From Apostichopus californicus (lineage: Eukaryota > Echinodermata > Holothuroidea > Aspidochirotida > Stichopodidae), in NCBI GenBank assembly GCA_020650975.1, contig JAIPMN010001551.1, positions 1 to 24,524 on the forward strand: 24,524 bases of DNA, read 5' to 3'. Of this stretch, positions 10,109 through 21,763 are shown in pieces. Below the pieces are notes generated by a model that saw only the letters and a list, made by a program, of their open reading frames with translations, was not told where the DNA came from and did not search any database. The position numbers and the translations under genes are program-made. How positions within the stretch are numbered: position 1 is the stretch's first letter; every line of letters starts with the position of its first letter.

Positions 10109-13100
10109 CTTAGTAACCTCGCGACCGACTGTATAATTCAAAAGATTTACCACATGTTGGCGCGTTCTACCTATGCGTTTCTTGCATTCTTCTATGGCAT
10201 TAAATGAAAGTTCTGTTGCTGTCTTGATTGCTTTCGGCATTTTATTAACGTTCTTTTTCATTATCGATTGGTTACTTAAGAAAATCAAATCTATTGAGAA
10301 AATGTATGTATTTCCGGGTAAATGGCTGTTTCTTATCAGTTCATGGTAAGTATAAAGTGAACGTTTCGGTCTCAAATGACATTCCTTTCTCTGCACCAGT
10401 CTGCTTCATGTGATTGTAGATCAACATAATTTCACAAGTGCAAGTTCTTCCCAAATGAGACTGGCAGATAAAATCAATACTGCAAGGACCACTTTGTTTT
10501 TAGAAGAGCAAGCCGTCGGGAAATTGATGGGCAACCCGTAATTTATGTGATTTGCATAGGATTTTTCTTCGGGCACAGGTTACTGGAGGGGTTTGTCGAA
10601 GTGACAAGAGATTCCTCCAGTCTTTTCCACAAATCCAGATCTCGATCTAAATCAGAGAATTGAGTATATCAAGGAAAAAGACTTGTAGCTGTTCAAAGAA
10701 TATGTTTTGCAGTTATTAACGCATCGCATCTATATATTAGACTTGTATATGGTTCGACCGATCGAGTGGAAACAGTTAATAAAGTCTGGTATAGCGTGAA
10801 GAGTAACTTCATACAGCGATGGGTTTTTTTTTTCAATTTTTTTTTTCGTAGAAAAAGAACTATTTGCTTTCTCATATTCACACTGAATTTAGGCCAGGTT
10901 GGCAGGTGGGACGGCTGCACCACTTTTATCAGAGGGAGGGTGGTGACGAATGTACGACAAACAAGGCTGTGATATAAATCTTTCTTTCATCTATTCACAT
11001 TGATTTCGTTCTTAGTTCAAATTTACTATTCCACTGGTCAGAAATTTTATTGGAGAGCAACTGTTTTACAACAACGACAATTATAGCTTCTACAGTTTGA
11101 AATGAATTAGAAAATTTGAAACACCAAAAAAATCCAAACTTCGTTTCGTATATAATTATCCGCTACATGAAACCACACGGTTGTATATATTGAACCGTTC
11201 ATACTGACGATGAAAGTTTAACATTGACACTTTAATTTATACCAGTTTATCTGTTAACCGCGTAACTTGAGTATTGTAATGAAATTCATGGGAGGTCATT
11301 TTCTTGAAATTTATTATGGGACGTGGGTTGCCTGAAACCAAGTAACTATTTTGGGAAGTATGAACACAGCAGATATCAAAATACCATTGAATGACGTCTA
11401 GAAAGAATAATATGATATAATAACGGTACCAGCTGCCATTGTGTTAACACTTTTCGTGTTGTCATTGAATTTCTTTTCGGTTACAAGTATATTGCCTCAA
11501 TAAGAACTACCAGTACCGCATCACTGAAACAAACAAACGTCAATCCTCAAGGTGTGTATGAGATCTGAACAGGGTAGCAACGTTGAAAGTCGGAATGAGA
11601 TATCGGCAAACCGATTTGACGTGTTGATGACGTGTTGAAGCGTTTTATGGTATGTCATACAAAAACCGCAACGTTATCCTTGAGCATAAATCTCTGAACA
11701 ATAAGTAACATGGGGATTTATCTTTATCTGTGGAATGAAACGAAATTAATTAAAATATCAGTAAACTACATTCCATATATCCTTTAACAGATACAACCGA
11801 ACACTAATCACATGACTTCTGCCACTAATATTTGCACAAGATTTATATTATATAGTAGTGTTAATAGCCTTCTGAGACATTATTTACATTGGCAAGAAAT
11901 TAGTAAAAATAAGCGCTAGGGGGCTGGCTCATTTACTTAAACGTTCAGGTTCAATAATGAATTTAATCAAAGCGATGGAATTGTCTATTTTTAAGTGCAG
12001 TACATGGCAATGCATAAAGTTTCTTTAGAAGCAGTAAAAACATTTGGAGCTAATCGTTGGCACTTATGCTCCGTAATCGCTTTGCTTGAAAGAAACGAGT
12101 GCAGAGTAAATAGTCCATTAACCTTATCTACTAAACTCAGGTTCTTGTTCTTTCGAAATACAGATTAAATTTCAGTCAAGAATCTGTTGAAAATTGATTG
12201 GCATTTGATTAATATTGTTTGAGTGAGATTAGCCAGTCGTGATAAATAGTCTACATGCCTTTCCCAACCAGTTGAATAAAGCTGTCTGTAATATTGGCTT
12301 CTAAACTAAGTAGATCGACGTATAAATAAATCAAATAAGAAGAATATTGAATATTTTACGTTAATCGTTATTTGACTGCACTATAGTTCTAGGCATTCCT
12401 TTTGTCTTTTCCTGAGCTAAAATACAAGTAAAGGTTAAAGTGGAGAAAGTTTCATGCATGCATGACGATATTTATTGAACTTTAGGGCGGAAAGGATCTT
12501 TATTACGATTTGGAGCAACCTTCTCCCTGTCAGACGAAGCGACCCAGCAACTTTATTGAAGAAGATTTAAATAGCAAATCTTGATTCTGCGTCTAACAAG
12601 GAAACGGTCGACCTATATTGATGTATATGTCAGTTTTATAGACCACACTGTAATGAAAGAGTATGACAACACAATTTCTGTCTTTTAATTGAAAAAATAC
12701 AGTTGTGGGTCGAATTTGATGAATTGTTTTTGATCAACATATCGTAGGTTTGTACTTCATTGATTAAGAAGGAGTACATAACCTTAGCTAAAAGACGTCA
12801 CATTGCATCACGTAATTAAAAGCTTATGTGGATCAACGGTTCATATCCTTTGTTTCCATTAAATCACAAACTTATGCTTGCTGAGGTATTAAATTGTGAG
12901 ATCCAATATGTTTACTTTCACTCTGAAACAAATCTGAGATTTGCAGCATAATTTCATGTAAACATATTTCAAACAAAAGTAAAAGGTCAATCAAAAGGAA
13001 AAGTGAGGTTAATGAAAACTGGATTTGTATTTGTTTTCTTCTAAACTATAATGTTTTTGTTATGGTTATCGCATTTGTCATTCATGCAACTATAATATAT

Positions 13101-15487
13101 ATGCTGTTATTTTGTGTTATCACCTCCTTGGTGTTGGATACTATCAACCATCATATTTCCATTTTAAATAAATAAATAAACAAAGCGGTTTTTGTCTGCA
13201 GCGATGCATAACTTTAAATGTAATAATTAAGTTAAAGACAATACAATTTATAATAAAAATGGAGAGGAAAGTATTGTTGGTTTGGTTCTAAAAATTGTTC
13301 AGCAATATATTTTTTTAAATCTGATAATTACATTACAAATAAGCATAAGTCCGTCATAATTGATGAAACAAATAATAATTTGTTATAGACGGACAGTAAT
13401 TTGCTTTTGGAAATGTCGAGGAGTTCTAATGGTTTGATGCAGTGAAATTTAAGCATAGTAGAAGAAGCAAAGTATACGGTGTTCAAGTTTCAAAGTTATT
13501 GAAAGGAATTGAGAGACAAAAAGCTTTTATCTGCAATACGGGTAAAAATATTGACATTTTAATGTGTTTGGATTGACAGAGTTATTTTAATTTAAACGCC
13601 ATTCCGCTGATTTTTCTCCCTGAAATGTCTACTTCTGAGTTCCCAACGTGACGAGGTTCTATGGTTTTCGGCTCAGATCCATTGACATTGTATTCAAGTG
13701 TAGTTATTAACTCTTCGCTTTGATAAGGTTTAATTCATACTTGCAAGGTTCCTGTGGTAATTAAGTTCTAAATTTTGTAAACCTGTGAGTTTAATGTTTT
13801 CAATCATTAATTGATGTGGTATGACTGCGGAATGCTTATCGTCCTAAACAATTTCACAAACTTTATTGAAGAGAAACAGGAAAATGTTCATTGTCAATTG
13901 TATTACGGTGGTTTCTAGGTCAAACAGGCATTTAAAACAAACCAATATCAAAAGTTTAATAATGGCATGATATTTAAATCTCTCTGGACATGAAACCTGT
14001 TTAAGTTAAAAAAGTCTATCTTGGTGATAATGTCATATATGATGTTATGATTGAAGTGGTAGAATAGTTGATAAGTGATATGTGAGGCAAGAAAAAGTTA
14101 TCAAAATAACTGTGTGCTAACCTAGCATTAGCTTCTCTCGACAAAACCAATATGCACGGACGTTTCAGGACATGGAAGTTTGTTTGTGCTAGAAACGTTT
14201 TGTGTGGTCGAATGCATCAATTGTCAAGATTGGACAACGTCACACTATTTGGGATGGCAAAGCAAAATATTTTTAATAGGTCACTAACTTCACTTTACAG
14301 ATATGGAACACGTCGCTCAGTGAACATAATATAACTTCTGTTGATTAGTCGATATGGTTGTTTCATAACCATTAGTTTCATGTGTAAGTACAAATGCAAT
14401 TTTTTTTATTTTCTGATATTCTCAATATTATGCTAAAAAAAGAAAACTCTACACATTATGTCAGACTTTTAGCACTTACGTTCCGTGTGGCAAGTAACTC
14501 GGGAATAATTCTTGTCCTTTTTTCGTGGTTTTTTTTCACATCAGTAGGGAAGATTGCTAATGTAGAATTGAATCAAGTACTCTTTCTCGACACACCCCAT
14601 CAGATGCAGCTTTTCCTCTGTCTACAATCATCAACATATAACTCATACGTATCTAACATAGAAAGGTTCTTTCGGACTGGTAACCCATTCAAATTATGTC
14701 GAAACAATTTTGTCAGTTTTCATCATTTATGATTTTCAATTGATTTAGAGGTAGTTTGAATGGTAATGCGAGCATGTAAGTTCGATTTGTAGAATCTAGA
14801 ATATAGTTACCGGCATACTCTTTACAGAAAAACTATACCAATAGTAGATAGCAATGTGTGAATATCTCTAGGGTTTTCTAATGTTCCATCGCTATATGCA
14901 CCTGCAATTACATTAACCTATTTAATCATTTACAGTTTCCTAAATGTGGCCGGGAAAGAAACTTTTTGAAAATTGTCATACATGTAAATTTTACAGTTGA
15001 GCTACATAGACATCTTTTTAAAGGTTCCTACAAGGTTCCAAACAAAGTCAAGTATACTTTCGTGGTAACGAACAAGCACATTTAAGATATAATAAATTAA
15101 GATCTGGCGATCTGTCAAGAGTCTCACATATCATATAGTAAAAAAAAAATTAGGAAATCACATATTTTCCTTTTCCAAATTATACACCGGGAGAAGTTTA
15201 TTATTTTTTATGATTGAGCAAAAAGTTGTCTCCTTTTGAAATCTTTTCACATTAGTCACTAATATATATGTACCTTATATTAAAAATAAATCAAATAGTT
15301 CAAATGTAAAGTTAACGGAATATCCTGAAAATTATATCAGTGACATTGTTTAAATTCCAGTAGTAAATATTAGAGTATACCCAAACCAACCTATAGCCCC
15401 ATCACCATCTCCCGCTCAAGCCGTCATATCTATTCAGGGATACGGTGACCCCCTCTAGTATAAGACGAAAAAATATGTGTATATTAC
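10109..15487. other. Non-coding DNA, no gene recognised
   Basis: A long stretch between about 10,975 and 14,150 lacks even short open frames, fitting neutral AT-rich DNA. Paired T-runs at 10824-10846 and AAATA units at 13165-13180 are simple sequence. The 112-codon plus-strand frame at 14394-14732 contains a T-rich, acceptor-like stretch near 14519-14546, but it shows no family resemblance and a chance-level length. A short foldback sits at 13349-13394. Confidence 0.55.
13349..13394. repeat. Short inverted repeat
   Basis: GTCCGTCATAA at 13349-13359 pairs with TTATAGACGGAC at 13383-13394, with one bulged base. The loop is about 23 nt and AT-rich. It may be a hairpin or a relic of a tiny foldback element; no flanking duplication was identified. 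Confidence 0.4.
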
Positions 15488-15490
15488 CAG

Positions 15491-15795
15491 CCGATTCACA
15501 CAGGAATTGCAGTAACTATTGTACATCTTAAAGTTTTGTACCACAGTAAATACTGGATTGTGCTGACAAATCTGATAAATCGGTAGCATATCTGTTATTT
15601 GGTCTACAGTAACAACTGAGGATATGTGTAATCCCAACAAATCAAAACAACTAGATTTGTTGGAATTACACATATCCTCAGTTCCAACTGTAATCCTAAT
15701 AGCACATGCTACCGATTTTTAGCACGATCCAGTTTTTACTTTGATACAAAACTTAAAGATTTACAGTAGTAATATGTGTTCTCTGTGTGTATCGG
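15491..15795. mobile_element. Long-arm foldback MITE, copy B
   Basis: This is a second full copy of the palindromic element at 5329. It begins CCGATTCACACAGGAATTGC and ends CTGTGTGTATCGG, so the termini are mutually inverted. The arms meet near 15650, around the CAACTAGATTTGTTG region. By eye it matches copy A over most of its length, at something like 85-90%. Both copies are preceded by CAG, and copy B is followed by TTG. The true termini may therefore extend 3 bp further, to CAGCCGAT and its approximate inverse. The octamers outside that extended boundary (TATATTAC and ATAATCAC) match poorly, so no target-site duplication is claimed. A minus-strand open frame over it is incidental. Confidence 0.8.
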
Positions 15796-18518
15796 TTGAT
15801 AATCACTGCAGCATCTTCATACTTTATATTTTCAGCGCTGATATCATTTATCATTACTCTTACCATCTAAACAAATGAATTTGATCAATATCAAGGACCT
15901 TTCTGCTATAAAGTTTTACTTAAGTTTCTTTTGTGTACACCTCAAACCTGTCCCTATACATTAGTTATAACACCACGGCAAATCCGATAACAACTTTTCC
16001 TTTAGGGACCGAAATTCAACTTATGTTACAATGAAAGGATCTGTTCTTAACTTGCCCGCCAGCTGTTTGCCATCATGATGGCGTCACATCTTGCCTTCAT
16101 CATAAAAAAGTTAAAGTTTCCGTTAACTTAAAGACGCTGGGTGTGAAACTAAAGGATATAGCTTACTTAAAGCAGTACATTGAGTGTGGTAGATGACAAT
16201 ATAATGCAGTCCAAACTTGCTAAAGAATTTTTGGAATAATAATTTATTCAGTCTAATCTACATTAACGAAGAGGGAGGGGAGTGGGGGGGGGGGATTACA
16301 GCGAAGGCTCATTAGCGTTTGCTGATATTACTCATTTGTTAACCCATTGCAGCCACATTTACTAAGATGTTGTTGACAACTGAATTCCATTTAATAACAA
16401 ATTCACGCACAAAGACACTGTATAGGTTATTATAGGCTTCTTAATAAACATTGATTAACAAGAAATAATGAAACATATGGTCATGAGGAAGTGTTGGCTG
16501 TGAACTATTGTCCACAATTAGCAACAGAGAAAATAATAGAAAACTGATTTTATTAGACCAGTTGTTCCCTAAGTTTCTTGGGTTCGTTTGATGGTCATTT
16601 GCCCGGGAAATTTGTTCAGCTGTGTAAAAAAAGCATAAAGCAACAATGTCAACTTTGAGAATTGTATTCCACTCCGTCGCAAAGAAAGTCATCCATTGTA
16701 AAGAAAATTGGATTTAAACGTCATGAAAATGAAGTAGTTAATATTGACGAGTAAGGGAGAGAGAAAGAGAAGCTTACAGAAACTGGTATACAACAAGAAA
16801 CAATCAGTCTGCAAAGGAAATTCTTTTTTGTAAGAAGTCGTTTCATATTGCAGTTCTTCCTTTCTTAGTATTCTTCTCTTTATTTCCTTTCATTATTTTC
16901 CCTCTGTATATTATTCTGATATAGCACAACCAAGTGTTTTCTACACTGGACAAGTATAGGCTAGAATTAATGCAAAATACACATTCTTCGCTTGTTTTCA
17001 TTAGCAACATCACTGACTATAGTTGGAATCACATATACACTGTTCTTTTCAACGATTTTATTTTAAAAAGATATGGGCCGTAAGCTGCGAAAATACATTT
17101 TAGCATTTATTGTGTAAAAATATAAAAATCTTTGTCTCCACAATTTACATTTTGCGCAAATATAAATGAGATAAATCACTTTACGCCAAGGGTTGATTGA
17201 AATGATATCATCTTAAATTGTTGATTAGCTTAACATATGTGCTGTTAAAGTTCAATTCGTAGTGTCTGCTGAGGTGTTGAGTCAATACAAAATAATTCTA
17301 CAAAAAGAATATTTTACCATCTCTCAAGGCCAAATATAGGGAACGATTTGTACTATCATCTTAATAGGTATAACATAAGTTAAAAATCTCACCCTTTGGT
17401 TATGTTGTGAACTTAAATCAATTTGGACCTCATCAATCTTGGCGTTAAAATAATTTATCACATAGTGATTTATGCCTTCATTATAGTGTCATTCGACAGA
17501 GAAAATCTCTCCAGAGGCGTCAGGTAGTAATTGAAACTAGATCGAAGACGTTTCTCGCACAATGAGCTTAATTTCAAGGACACTGCTTACAGTAAAAGAT
17601 CTAAGAGAAAGTTTACTTTGGGTTTACCTTTATATAATACCAGAAGTATCCCCTAACATCTCGGTAACTTCTGAGTGTTTAACACTGACGTCTAGTGTAT
17701 TCGTTCGTGACTTGTGCTCCCTGGTGTTCAGTCTTTTCACTGCCGTTATATGAAATATGTAAAACAAGCAATGACCACATATAGCTGCAATAATTTGAAG
17801 ACATGTTGGTATATCCCATAAGCTTCCCCTTTTTCACTATGAGAATGACTTCTTGTCTAATAGCATAAACATAACGCCCTGACATGCATCACTGTTAATA
17901 TTTTTCCCTTTGCGACAGGGATAAAGACTTTCATTTGGGGAGAATAAATTTCCAACTTTATGATCAAACCTGAATTTCATCTGCGTATTTATAGACCACT
18001 TTACAAAACAGAGGTGAATATGAGCCAAAAATACAACGTAAACGACATTTTGAATGCAAACGATTCACAACATCAGATCTTTTTTCTCTCTTAAATATGA
18101 TAAAATGGGCACTTTATGGACAGCATTAGTCTGTCGAGTGTAGTTATGTCGTATTTAAATATACAGGTAATAGAAAAGATACAAAAAGGTAACTTTGCGA
18201 GTTCTGTCATTCTCAGCAGAAACTAGTGACAAGTGTAACTCTATACCACGGAGAGCTCTTGCGAAACATGAACCCCTAAGCAAGAAATGAAGCTGGCGAA
18301 AATATGAGACGAGACCATTTTTACTCTAGGGATATTTGTCATACACGCATCAGCTTCGCCAAATTTTATATAGGGTAACATAGTAAATAAGGAAGTTTAA
18401 TGTCACGTTAATTTTGGATTTCAACAGGGTGAATTGTAGTATAATTGATTTACAAGAAATGTTGCAAATTCTCTTTTTTTTTTATATAACAGTATGTCTG
18501 CTAGTCCTTTTTAAAAAA
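15796..18518. other. Non-coding DNA, no gene recognised
   Basis: A perfect 14-bp palindrome (16069-16082) and a G-rich run (16273-16294) are present. Open frames at 16441-16692 (minus), 17562-17753 (plus) and 17679-18028 (minus) are short, overlap on opposite strands and have no recognisable motif. Confidence 0.55.
16273..16294 (+). repeat. G-run with quadruplex potential
   Basis: GGG, GGGG and an 11-G run are separated by A and AGT. The long run can supply two G-tracts, so four tracts are available on the plus strand. No nearby gene is visible and no role can be assigned. Confidence 0.55.
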
Positions 18519-18933
18519 GAACCGTCTACTGATATGAAAAAGAAATATAGGTCCCTGTTACGACAATAACCTAGATAATTATGTTAGAATTATTTACGAC
18601 AGAAATAAACCATGTGACGTTTCTTTTTGCTGTACAATGTATGCAACTTGACATTGGCTGTCAGTTTGTTGAAAAATTCAAAGGTAAAGTGGGCTTTATA
18701 TATAACAAAGCAATTTGCTACAGACTTCTTATAGTTACAATGTTCTTCTCAAGGTTCACTGGATACTTGATGTTAAATAACTTCGAATATGACTGAACTA
18801 TCCAGCTTATATTGATGAAGGTATAATCATTTAGCGCGAAATATAGCCAGAAAATATGCCAAGACTTTTCAAATTGAGAAAAAAATATATCTTTAGCAAT
18901 TTTATCAGTATTTGGCCAATACATTGAAATATT
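18519..18933. repeat. Tandem duplication, unit 1 (415 bp)
   Basis: This unit runs from GAACCGTCTACT to ATTGAAATATT and is followed directly by a second copy in the same orientation. The central 216 bp differ from unit 2 at 16 positions (about 93% identity); the edges also carry small indels. Both units hold an open frame beginning ATGTTAGAATTATTT, of 71 codons here. Its differences from unit 2 are almost all amino-acid changing, and one creates a stop, so it is not under protein-level selection. No transposon termini are evident at the boundaries, which points to a local segmental duplication. Confidence 0.85.
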
Positions 18934-19357
18934 GAACCGTCTACTTATATACTGATATACGAAAAATGGTCCATGTTATGAGAATAACCTAGATAGTTAT
19001 GTTAGAATTATTTACGACAGAAATAAAACATGTGACGTTTCTTTTTGCTGTAAAATTTAGGCAACTTGACAATGGCTGTCAGTTTGTTAAAAAACTCAAG
19101 GGTAAAGTGGGCTATATATATAACAAAGCAATTTGCTACAGATTTCTTATAGTTACAATGTTCCTCTCAAGGTTTTATTGATACTTGATGTTAAATAATT
19201 TCGAATATGACTGAACTATCCAGCTTATATTGATAAAGGTATAATCATTTAGCGGGAAATATAGCCAGAAAATATGCCAAGACTTTAAAAATTCAGAAGA
19301 AGAAAAAATATATAAAACAATTTTATCATGAGTTTTTGGCCAATACATTGAAATATT
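18934..19357. repeat. Tandem duplication, unit 2 (424 bp)
   Basis: This is the second copy. It opens with GAACCGTCTACT plus an insertion of about 8 bp (TATATACT-type) and closes with CAATACATTGAAATATT. The open frame seen in unit 1 is cut to 60 codons by a GGA-to-TGA change. Before that it carries substitutions such as N to K, Q to K, C to F, M to R, I to N and E to K. The pattern is neutral decay after duplication. Confidence 0.85.
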
Positions 19358-21500
19358 TTGTGGTTATTCTATTTATGTTAACGGCTTTACCAGAACAAGT
19401 AACTGAGCATTTTTGTGCGAAGGGTTAGTAAAACAATACAAAATATGTCCAAACAGCATGCCCTCTACTTCGTACGTTAAAGTTGAGGATTCCATGAGTA
19501 AGTGCACTTTGAATTTACTGGAACGCGATTGACCATTTCTTTTAAGTTAAGGAATTACCATATCCAAATCACCTATGGTCTTAACCTGTACCATACCTAC
19601 CTAATAATGTAATAATGTTTATTTTTCTTAACACACATGAACATAGATCAGAATAAGCGTGTTCATGAATGACGTAGCAGCATGTTCCCATATGAGACAT
19701 CTCATTATGTAACTTGTTTCTCTCAAGTCATCTTTTCTAATGCCCGTTACGTGTCACACTCATAGAAATTTCCGTGACGGCGTTGAATCTGTCATCAACG
19801 CAAACATCATCTACTATATGGCTAAATTGAAGCAATAATCATCTGCTTGGGAGTTCAGAATCTCTAATATCACATTTATTTCTTCTATTTATTTATAGTC
19901 TCTGAAGCTGACCCACGGACAGTCCGTCTTCACAAAAAGTTATTTCATTCTTACCATCGTGACATCAGACCGGTCATCAATTCTACCACTACTGTCGAAG
20001 TTGGATTCAAGTTTTTCATTTTTAATATTCTTGACATGGTACGTCCAATTCAAAAGATTATCATTATTTCTTTGCCTTTCTATCTGAAATGCATTTTTTA
20101 AGGTAGTATGGGGTTTAAGTAAACAACTGCTAAGATCGAGGGGGAAAAGTTTTGTATTGAGCTGGAAGCTGGATGTGTTTATACCCTTTACGTAAGTAGA
20201 AAAGAATAATATCGGAGTCAATAAGAGTAGTTTAAAGAAAAGACAAAACGTAGGCTAGTGACATTTTATAATCACATTGCCTTGGCGGAGAGCATGATAT
20301 CAAACATCAGTACTCCTAAATACCGTGGGAAGAAGGTTCTAACAGTTTATTAATGCTATTTGTGATATCATGGATCTGTAAAGAAAGTAAACGACTTAGC
20401 TGATTTTTACTTTATATAATGACATCGACGTTTTGTCATCATGTTCTCCAACTATTGGCTCTTTTAAAGACGATAATGGTACCGAAGAGATTTCTATTTG
20501 TCTTAACAATCCTTCTTTAAGGTTTACAAATGAGGAATTTCAGTTATAGCTTTGTAATCTCTTCTGGAGACAGAAAAATCAAAAGCGTTAAGGTAAACTA
20601 TCGAAGATATAACATCGAAAATTCTAGAGTATTGCGTAATATTCATGAACGAATGTCTTCAATATGTTGCTTCGGCTTTTTCTCTCATAGATTGATTCAG
20701 GGCAAGCTTCCATAAATCAAATTGTGACAAATTACTAGGAGGATATCGAACAAATGTACCTCCGAAATAAAATTGGATGTAAGGCAAAACCTACAAAAGT
20801 TGATAAACGCGGTACATAAGATCTCATTTAAATTTCAAGGAAGAAGAAAACATCGTCGGATAGTATGACGAAATATATAAAACAGTGTAAATTAATGTGA
20901 CGTAGACCTACCCCAAGGCACCCTAAACTTGACATTCAAAACTTGCCAGAACGACTCTACAGAGATCTTTAATTAAATGGGACCAATTCGAATTGTTCAG
21001 CAAAACCTTCATTATGTGTCAATATCGTTGAAATTCGGAGCACACCTTGGAGATATTTTTATAACAAAAAGGTGTGCAAGGTGTCCAAGTCAATTTAAAT
21101 CTTCATAAAGGAAGTGTTACATTATATAAAATTGAGAAATCTTGATTTGATATCGACATTATATAGACAATATCTTTGGCGCAGTATATAAGTTGATGAA
21201 ATATATTGAAAGTCTTAAGAAACTTGAAGAAGAAAAAAAATGATTCTTTCCTGCTCATAAATGAAGCAGAACCTATTAAAAGTATTAAACGGCATACATC
21301 TCTTGTGTATTGATTATTTTTTGCAAAGCATATTTTTATCATAGAAGCCGGTACAAATGGTGACCCATACCAAATATGTAGAAGGGTGTCTATGCAAGAA
21401 TAAGTCTGGTGTTTTCAAAATGATGCTTTTGGAGATTTGGGTTAAATGATATCAATAAAAGGAGAAAGTAAGATGACAAGACATCAGTTTGCAATACGTG
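19358..21500. other. Non-coding DNA, no gene recognised
   Basis: Only short, motif-free open frames are present (19940-20221 minus, 20530-20715 plus, 21103-21342 minus). Small inverted repeats occur at 19637-19675 (CATGAACA against TGTTCATG) and 21040-21077. If the exon-like segments at 21528 are real, at least the 3' part of this stretch would be intron. Confidence 0.5.
21040..21077. repeat. Perfect 9-bp inverted repeat (hairpin)
   Basis: GCACACCTT at 21040-21048 is perfectly complementary to AAGGTGTGC at 21069-21077, separated by 20 AT-rich bases. A further AAGGTGT follows the right arm. A small hairpin is possible; its function is unknown. Confidence 0.5.
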
Positions 21501-21506
21501 TCAACG

Positions 21507-21527
21507 TTTTTTCCTTTTTTTTTGCAG
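21507..21527 (+). promoter_or_regulatory. Strong splice acceptor with polypyrimidine tract
   Basis: An almost uninterrupted T/C tract of about 17 bases (21507-21523) ends in GCAG. A TCAAC about 23 nt upstream is a possible branch point. This is a textbook metazoan 3' splice site and sets the proposed start of the exon-like segment at 21528. Confidence 0.55.
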
Positions 21528-21572
21528 AACGAGAAGTCACAGACCCTGAGTTGTTCTACATGGCTGACATTG
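21528..21572 (+). CDS. Candidate internal mini-exon, 45 nt (exon-like unit 1)
   Basis: This is the best coding candidate in the window. A strong polypyrimidine-CAG acceptor precedes it, and a perfect GTAAGT donor follows, with GTAAGTAA at 21573. The 45 nt are divisible by three. Of the three frames, the one reading REVTDPELFYMADI is open with 2 nt at the start and 1 nt at the end, so the exon is phase-symmetric (1-1). It could then be included or skipped without shifting the frame. I do not recognise the peptide, which is too short to assign a family. Phase 1-1 exons are common between extracellular modules, but that is only suggestive. Its 3' part, from CTGAG onward, is duplicated 116 bp downstream. 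The alternative is a chance AG...GT pair within a duplicated non-coding repeat. Confidence 0.4.
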
Positions 21573-21648
21573 GTAAGTAAATTAAGAATAACATTATTCC
21601 AAGGTTAAACTAACATAAATTATTTTTTCGTTTCTTTTTGTCAATCAG
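21573..21648 (+). other. Candidate 76-nt mini-intron between the exon-like units
   Basis: It begins GTAAGTAAATTA and ends in a T-rich tract plus TCAATCAG. At 76 nt it is short but within the range of invertebrate introns. It recurs almost intact after the second unit (21689-21763), with a few substitutions and small indels. If the upstream AG is not used, the AG at 21651-21652 extends it to 80 nt. Confidence 0.35.
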
Positions 21649-21652
21649 CAAG

Positions 21653-21688
21653 ATCAGCGAGCTGAGTTGTTCTACATGGCTGACATTG
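21653..21688 (+). CDS. Candidate duplicate mini-exon, 36 nt (exon-like unit 2)
   Basis: The second unit offers three closely spaced acceptor AGs, at 21647-21648, 21651-21652 and 21656-21657. Only the middle one leaves a 36-nt exon that keeps the same 1-1 phase as unit 1, reading QRAELFYMADI after a split codon. Spliced after unit 1, the outer two lead to a stop before ELFYMADI. From the first AG the exon would be 40 nt (21649-21688) and phase-asymmetric. The donor GTAAGT at 21689 is perfect. The shared ELFYMADI peptide makes this a possible mutually exclusive or serial alternative to unit 1. The middle AG lies only 4 nt past a better-placed CAG, which weakens the case. It may equally be a non-functional copy. 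Confidence 0.28.
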
Positions 21689-21743
21689 GTAAGTAAATTA
21701 GGAATAACATTATTCCAAGGTAAACTTTACATAAATTAATTTT

Positions 21744-21763
21744 CGTTTCTTTTTGTCAATCAG
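21744..21763 (+). promoter_or_regulatory. Orphan duplicated splice acceptor
   Basis: The pyrimidine-rich TTCGTTTCTTTTTGTCAATCAG repeats the acceptor that precedes unit 2, but no copy of the exon follows. The downstream sequence starts CGAGATTTTGACATT. An AG 4 nt further on (21766-21767) would open a frame of about 16 codons to near 21813, but no convincing donor ends it. It is probably the edge of the duplication rather than a working site. Confidence 0.35.

Noticed and set aside
14394-14732. 112-codon plus-strand open frame with a T-rich, acceptor-like stretch inside
   Set aside because: It has no recognisable motif, a low-complexity T-rich start and no convincing donor. Its length is compatible with chance.
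16069-16082. Perfect 14-bp palindrome GCCATCATGATGGC
   Set aside because: It is a single short palindrome with no repeats, partner site or gene nearby; chance is a sufficient explanation.
18581-18796. 71-codon frame present in both tandem units, which first suggested a duplicated small gene
   Set aside because: Codon-by-codon comparison of the two copies gives almost only non-synonymous differences and a stop in the second copy, the opposite of selection on a protein.
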